DNA of 37,415 bases from an uncultured Thalassolituus sp. (GTDB taxonomy: Bacteria; Pseudomonadota; Gammaproteobacteria; Pseudomonadales; Oceanobacteraceae). A program made the translations under genes and the position numbers. The stretch lies in contig CAJXUK010000029.1 in NCBI GenBank assembly GCA_913061435.1, positions 1 through 37,415 on the forward strand, in the 5' to 3' direction. The notes under the pieces are model-generated. The model was not told the origin of the DNA. It worked only from the letters and a program-made list of their open reading frames with translations, and made no database searches. Below, in pieces: positions 32,818-37,415 of the stretch (the stretch's first letter is position 1; every line of letters starts with the position of its first letter).

Positions 32818-35800
32818 TTAGCGCACGATCTCGCGCCAATACAACCTGCGGTCATTTCCTCGGAATTGACCAAAGGTGACTGTTCCAAACGGGTTGTCAG
32901 CATAATTACCATCGTCATTATTTTCAGTGTTGAGCCAGGGTAAATATGAATTCGTATCTTGCTGATACTTGCTCGAGCCTTGATTACCTAAACCAGCTGC
33001 ATCAAAATGAATAGAGCCTTCACCAGAAATTATGTTTGAAGTTAGTGGTGGAGAGGCAGGCAATATTTCATTATCTCCACCAACATTACTCAGTGTTAAA
33101 ACCGTACAGCTATCATCTGTATTGACAACAAATCTCGTTCCATCAAAATATTCCGTTTGCACCATCATATCTAAAGGGGATGTTTCTGGGCCAAATACGT
33201 TATTCAATTTTAATTGGCCAAAACGCACATCTAAATTACCCGCCAACGCTAGCGCATTACAATTTCCATCCGTGGTGCAACTTGTACTGGTATCAGCTCG
33301 CATATTCAAACCGTTTAATGGGCTGACATTACCATCGTTGTCCGCTAATTGAATACCGATTTTTAAATCCTGATAAGGGCCGTCTAGCACATTAGGCGTA
33401 CCCGAAGCTAAACGATTAAAACTGCTCGTATTAGAAAAAATATAATCGCCACTACCCCAGCTAGTAGAACCAAATCCGCTTAACCTTGGTTTGTAATCAA
33501 CGCCTTCGTTATTATTTTCTGCTACTAAACTTATGGTTGCCTTAGCAAAACCACCGCCATAATTTAATGTTTTAACACCCGCCGCATTACGTGCTTCTAA
33601 CTCATAACTAATATTAATTCCCGGCTGATTCATGTAACTAAAACTATCACCACCAGCAGGAACGCAGCTATTGGTTAATACAGAAGAAATAAGAGAAAAA
33701 CTGGCGGGGTAAAAACGCCCAACGTTGGTTTTAACGCCTATTATATTCGCACCAGCAGCCGATAAATAATTATTTAAACTCACATCAAGATCAATAATTC
33801 CTACTTCATCCCAAGATAAATTAACAGCAGGATTTCCATCTGTAATTCCTGCAGTAAAAAACCCTGCTCCTGCCGAAGTGTTGATAGTAGTCGATGAAAG
33901 ATTGCCAACATTACCTGGATTCGGAAGTGTTAATGTGTGGGTAATTGCTAATGACTGAGCACTGCCATTTAGCTCTTGGCCAAAGTTAGGTGTACTCGTG
34001 TTGTTAGTCACATCGCTGCCAGCATCTGGAAAACCATCATTATTAGTATCATCAATTGCTTGCCAATTTACTGCACGAACCCTCATCGAAAAATCAGAAC
34101 CCGCACTAACAAAACGCGTGCCACCTGAGTTGCTTGCTTCATAGTCACCCGTTAAGCCTAAGTCAAAGGTAAATGGTCGTACTACAAATTCGTTACTACT
34201 GCCTGTTAATGTGAAGGCGGGATCAAAATCTGGATTAGGCGAAGGCTCTGGAACATTTAAATTCGCATGAAGTTGTATTTTACCCGCATCAGGAAAAGTA
34301 AAATGAAAAGGTGCGCTGCCATTAGCATCAAATATCATATTAAGATTTGTATACGCTAAACCACTGTTATCATCTGTTCCGGTTATATTTTTTGTTTCAT
34401 CAGCACTAACTAACAACTGTGCGGTACTACAACTATCAGGATCAACACAGCTATAAGCCAAGCTGACCGTCTGCGGCCCTGACAGAGCAACTTCACAGGC
34501 ACCTGTGTCGGTATTGGTTCTAACCGCTCTCAACTCTAAGCTTTGATTATTAGGCGCTACACTTGAAGACTTGCCTGATATTTGCGTAGTGATCGGATTA
34601 TTATCAGTATTACTAGCATCGGCATAAAAACGAAAAGCGGCATCTAAGAAAGAAATTCTAGGGTCTTCGCTAGTGCCATCCTCGTCAGAAAATGTACCAT
34701 CGGTCACATCGATATCAATATTTGCTAAAGCCGATGTTTGCTGTAAATAAAAACTCGTACTAGAAGTACCTGCGAGGATTGTCACTGGCGAAGAAATTAT
34801 TTCTGTCACTGCTGGCGTTGTCGTGATACTAATGTTGGTATCACTAAGAACATTTACGGGATCATGATCAATGTTGTGAGCCGTAAGAGTGACCTCTGAG
34901 CCTTCACATGTTAGCCCAGGGCTCGTAACAGAAATATCATAATGGTCGACAATAACAAATGTTTGTATTGGCTGAGCTGCGCAAACTTTTAAATCACCAA
35001 TTTCATGGATATTTGCCGAACCACCAGTTGATCCAGTAAAAGACACTACCCAGTTTTCAGGCACCACTGCTTGATTAGTATTTAAATCATAAATATTAAA
35101 TTGTGGAATCACCGTTTGATAAGATGAACCTGTTCCTGTTGTATCTCGCTGAACACTGACAGTTGCGACTCCACCTCCAGACGTATGATCAATAATAATT
35201 TTATAACGGTGTCCTAGATTTGGATTGTTACCGCTTTGATCTATACCTGGTGTTAAGCTAGAAGTTCCCGTCAAGAAAGGATAACCCGAAGTTCCATTAC
35301 CCGATCCTCGCAAAGAAATACTATCTAGCACTCGACTATTGCTACCGCCCCCCTCTCGACCTTCTCCACTAGTCGAAAAATTACCATATTCATCTAAACC
35401 AACTCCAAGCCAACCACCCGCAAAACCATTAATACCCGTTTTTTGTGCATAACCTAAAGAACCACCAAATGCGCCAGCTGTAGGGGTAACTGAAGCATCC
35501 GAAAAGTTAACAGAGATTCCGTCCGCACCACTGCCACCGTAGCCATAGTAATCAAATTCAATTTCTATTCTATTGTCTGCTCCTGGAAATTGATTCAATA
35601 GTGTTGCAAAAGTAGAAACATCATTCGATGCATCCGTTAAACGCAAGCGCCCATTAGCAACAATCGTTGGATCTAGAAAAGAACCACTACTATTTCCCAC
35701 AGACCAACTATCAGATAAATCACCGGGGCCAACAAAATTATCGGTAATACAATTGATTCCGCACGATAATGAAAAGCTAGCAGAGCTATTATTCTCGATA

Positions 35801-36780
35801 CTATTACCATCAAGATCTTCTACATTATTAACAGTCAGTGTATAAGGGGTTAAGTCGCTTAGATCATTTGCGAGAGTTAAAGTGACGGTGTTCGAAGCAA
35901 CCGATGCTTGTGTTATTGCTATGGAATTTAACCCTGCACTCACTAACGAATAATTATTAATATCTTCAGCTGTACTAGCATCAAGGGGTTCTGAAAATTG
36001 TATGTCTAGTGTGGATAAATTATCGCAACTAGTAACTACAGTGTTTATTTCGGGAGCGACGACCAAGGGGGCTAAAACGACAGTATGTGATACACCATCA
36101 TCATTACTTACCGTTGTAAAAGCATCTCGACTTCCTGTTGATTCTGCGTTTGTTAATAACTGATAAGCAGACATCGCAGTGAGACCAAAGTAATCACCAC
36201 CTGTCTCTAAATCATAAATTTCAGTCATTGCATTATTAGGGGTAAATGATTGATTACCCGCTTCTAATGAATAAAATGTAATTAACATTCCATTAGGATT
36301 TGTAGGATTCACTGAATTGGCTCTAATATTGCTGCCATTCATTCCTGTATTTGTTGCAAAGCCATCAATGGGCATAATGTTAGCACCGCGATAGACTTGC
36401 ATATTAATAATTACGTAACGTGGATTTCCCCAGCTCCAAGGGTAGCTTGCTGTCGGAGTATTTACGACATCATCATTGGTAGCTACTTTATAATAAACGG
36501 ACTGTAACACATTATCATCTTGCTGCTGACTCCCTATTTCTGTCCAACCTGACGGGGATGCTATCGAACTTCCACTGTAACTATCACGAATGGTGATATG
36601 TGTAATTAAGACATCACCAACAGCCAAGTTAGAGGGTGCGGTGAATGTATAATTCGTAACACGCCCTGAAGCACTAGCATTACTTTCAAAAGTAATCGCT
36701 GCAAATGTATTCACACTCAGCAGTAATGATAATGTTATAAAGATTCGTAAAGCAACTGTAATTGCTGAGTTAATTATCAT
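32818..36780 (-). CDS. MshQ-like DUF6701 giant protein of the MSHA pilus cluster, with lectin-like domain
   Basis: 1320 residues. A signal peptide ends near residue 28 (LLLSVNTFAA). Then an N-terminal beta domain (about 29-237); an Ig-like domain with INTVVTSCDNLSTLDIQFSEPLD...YTLTVNNVEDLDGNSI (about 240-340); an L-type lectin-like domain (about 345-600; GADGISVNFSD, GGSLGYAQ, WLGVGLDEYGNF); and a cysteine-containing DUF6701 region to the end, finishing FRGNDRRLYWREIVR as MshQ proteins do. Starts four bases inside the mshP-like gene (ATGA). Probably a secreted or tip-located component of the MSHA-type pilus; the lectin fold suggests glycan binding, by inference only. Confidence 0.85.
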   Translation of the reverse strand: MIINSAITVALRIFITLSLLLSVNTFAAITFESNASASGRVTNYTFTAPSNLAVGDVLITHITIRDSYSGSSIASPSGWTEIGSQQQDDNVLQSVYYKVATNDDVVNTPTASYPWSWGNPRYVIINMQVYRGANIMPIDGFATNTGMNGSNIRANSVNPTNPNGMLITFYSLEAGNQSFTPNNAMTEIYDLETGGDYFGLTAMSAYQLLTNAESTGSRDAFTTVSNDDGVSHTVVLAPLVVAPEINTVVTSCDNLSTLDIQFSEPLDASTAEDINNYSLVSAGLNSIAITQASVASNTVTLTLANDLSDLTPYTLTVNNVEDLDGNSIENNSSASFSLSCGINCITDNFVGPGDLSDSWSVGNSSGSFLDPTIVANGRLRLTDASNDVSTFATLLNQFPGADNRIEIEFDYYGYGGSGADGISVNFSDASVTPTAGAFGGSLGYAQKTGINGFAGGWLGVGLDEYGNFSTSGEGREGGGSNSRVLDSISLRGSGNGTSGYPFLTGTSSLTPGIDQSGNNPNLGHRYKIIIDHTSGGGVATVSVQRDTTGTGSSYQTVIPQFNIYDLNTNQAVVPENWVVSFTGSTGGSANIHEIGDLKVCAAQPIQTFVIVDHYDISVTSPGLTCEGSEVTLTAHNIDHDPVNVLSDTNISITTTPAVTEIISSPVTILAGTSSTSFYLQQTSALANIDIDVTDGTFSDEDGTSEDPRISFLDAAFRFYADASNTDNNPITTQISGKSSSVAPNNQSLELRAVRTNTDTGACEVALSGPQTVSLAYSCVDPDSCSTAQLLVSADETKNITGTDDNSGLAYTNLNMIFDANGSAPFHFTFPDAGKIQLHANLNVPEPSPNPDFDPAFTLTGSSNEFVVRPFTFDLGLTGDYEASNSGGTRFVSAGSDFSMRVRAVNWQAIDDTNNDGFPDAGSDVTNNTSTPNFGQELNGSAQSLAITHTLTLPNPGNVGNLSSTTINTSAGAGFFTAGITDGNPAVNLSWDEVGIIDLDVSLNNYLSAAGANIIGVKTNVGRFYPASFSLISSVLTNSCVPAGGDSFSYMNQPGINISYELEARNAAGVKTLNYGGGFAKATISLVAENNNEGVDYKPRLSGFGSTSWGSGDYIFSNTSSFNRLASGTPNVLDGPYQDLKIGIQLADNDGNVSPLNGLNMRADTSTSCTTDGNCNALALAGNLDVRFGQLKLNNVFGPETSPLDMMVQTEYFDGTRFVVNTDDSCTVLTLSNVGGDNEILPASPPLTSNIISGEGSIHFDAAGLGNQGSSKYQQDTNSYLPWLNTENNDDGNYADNPFGTVTFGQFRGNDRRLYWREIVR

Positions 36781-37166
36781 TTTAACCGTACCTCTATCGT
36801 GCGCTGGGAAATTCCACTGCTGCAGCTACCCGTGCTAACGATGGTGCAAAACGTTTCACTATTAGCGACAAAACTGGTGCAGTTTGTTTCAGCTTTGCAT
36901 TGACTTAAGCCTGGCTCGGTAAAATTATAAGTCACGTTTTCAGTTCCTCCGCACGCACAAGGCTCTGTACTCAATACACTTTGTGATCTTAATTGCGCAC
37001 CACTTTCGGCGGCATAAAATGCTCTAGCAGAAAGTACATTCTGGCTGTACGCTTGGCTGCTACTCGCCGTTAATTGATTCACGGCTACGGCAATTAAACT
37101 CATTATAATGATAATAAACAGCGCAACGGGTAAACCCAGCCCTGCCTGCTTGGTATTAAGGAACAT
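36777..37166 (-). CDS. MshP-like minor pilus assembly protein
   Basis: 129 residues from ATG 37166 (MFLNTKQAGLGLP). A short basic leader ending QAG is followed by a hydrophobic helix LPVALFIIIIMSLIAVAVNQL, the prepilin-like layout of MshP/PilX-type minor pilins, though the leader lacks the standard G-F-x3-E. The C-terminal part has several cysteines (CACGG, CKAETNC, CTIVSTGSC), likely disulphides. An earlier ATG at 37193 is possible and would overlap mshO by 38 bp; from 37166 the overlap is 11 bp. It overlaps the mshQ-like gene by four bases. Confidence 0.8.
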   Translation of the reverse strand: MFLNTKQAGLGLPVALFIIIIMSLIAVAVNQLTASSSQAYSQNVLSARAFYAAESGAQLRSQSVLSTEPCACGGTENVTYNFTEPGLSQCKAETNCTSFVANSETFCTIVSTGSCSSGISQRTIEVRLK

Positions 37167-37415
37167 TGCGCAATTGAACCTCTTGGCTAACATTAATCAA
37201 CTCACTTGCGTCGTTAGGCCGAACAATGCTTACACTCATTCTCACTACCGCATTTCTTTGTAATTGTGCAGGGCTGTAGTTAAACGATAGATTCTGCAAG
37301 GAATCTGCAATCAAGACTTTATCCGCGCTTGCAAAGGGAATGCTATTTTCATCTGGGTAGAAGCCATAATTCTGATAACGCCATAAACGCCCATTGCTAT
37401 CGTTGCAAAAACTGA
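37156..37415 (-). CDS. MshO-like pilus protein, C-terminal part (cut by window edge)
   Basis: Open frame on the minus strand with no start in the window, 86 codons ending at TAA 37156. It reads SFCNDSNGRLWRYQNYGFYP..., then LIADSLQNLSFNYSPAQLQRNAVVRMSVSI and ends in QEVQLRNVP. The pattern of a C-terminal domain with a final V-x-L-RNVP is typical of MshO, whose gene precedes mshP and mshQ in MSHA clusters. The N-terminal pilin helix lies beyond the window. Confidence 0.7.
   Translation of the reverse strand, partial: SFCNDSNGRLWRYQNYGFYPDENSIPFASADKVLIADSLQNLSFNYSPAQLQRNAVVRMSVSIVRPNDASELINVSQEVQLRNVP

Noticed and set aside
1..37415. Prophage, insertion sequence, integron, toxin-antitoxin or defence island
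   Set aside because: No integrase, transposase, phage structural, nuclease or antitoxin-like protein was recognised; gene order is housekeeping throughout.

Overview
The window looks like a chromosomal segment of a marine, Oceanospirillales-like gammaproteobacterium with low-to-moderate GC. The proteins resemble Pseudomonas/Marinomonas-type families. The blocks osmC-crp(vfr)-trpCDG and pssA-msrP-msrQ match gene orders known from Pseudomonas. The ketol-acid reductoisomerase, however, is the long enteric type paired with IlvY. There is no phage, plasmid, insertion sequence, CRISPR array or tRNA; almost everything is housekeeping, plus the tail of an MSHA-type pilus cluster at the right edge.

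Layout. 1-340: three tandem sigma70 promoters pointing left out of the window, with GC-rich discriminators, as expected upstream of a stable RNA (probably rRNA) operon. 410-1217: a gene-free stretch with hairpin-rich repeats, a polypurine tract and two palindromic elements ending in GTGATTAGC/GCTAATCAC. 1220-6533: msrQ, msrP, pssA and ilvY on the minus strand, with ilvC divergent from ilvY across a short operator region. 6763-9822: osmC, then divergent crp and an HD-GYP response regulator. 9920-13906: the trpEGDC operon (minus). 14112-16167: a HAD phosphatase, a short ribosome hibernation factor and a TetR regulator. 16468-20358: two tandem FadE-type acyl-CoA dehydrogenases, the upstream one with a PsrA-like operator on its promoter. 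20606-23827: a SprA-related metalloprotease candidate with a small flagellar-rod-like partner, bioB, and divergent comF. 23952-30045: srkA, an outer-membrane barrel, gph-rpe, a DUF3530 protein, a methyltransferase, dtd and a DUF4124 protein. 30294-32806: ntrB-ntrC. 32818-37415 (minus): mshQ-like DUF6701 giant protein, mshP-like and the C-terminal part of mshO.

How the genes work together. Several metabolic modules are complete: trpE, trpG, trpD and trpC cover chorismate to indole-3-glycerol phosphate; rpe-gph are carbon-cycle/repair enzymes; msrP-msrQ repair periplasmic methionine; the fadE pair serves beta-oxidation. Regulation is visible in the DNA at ilvYC (ATTGC-N7-GCAAT palindrome), fadE (PsrA-type box over the -10), tetR (GTACATATGTAC) and ntrBC (GG-N10-GC sigma54-type promoter with GCACC half sites).

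I did not find a clearly new multi-gene system. The items I would look at first are the HEQAH protein with its 83-residue neighbour, the palindromic repeat family next to the rRNA-type promoters, the HD-GYP regulator set between crp and trp, the lectin-like domain in the MshQ-like protein, and two coding 12-bp tandem repeats.
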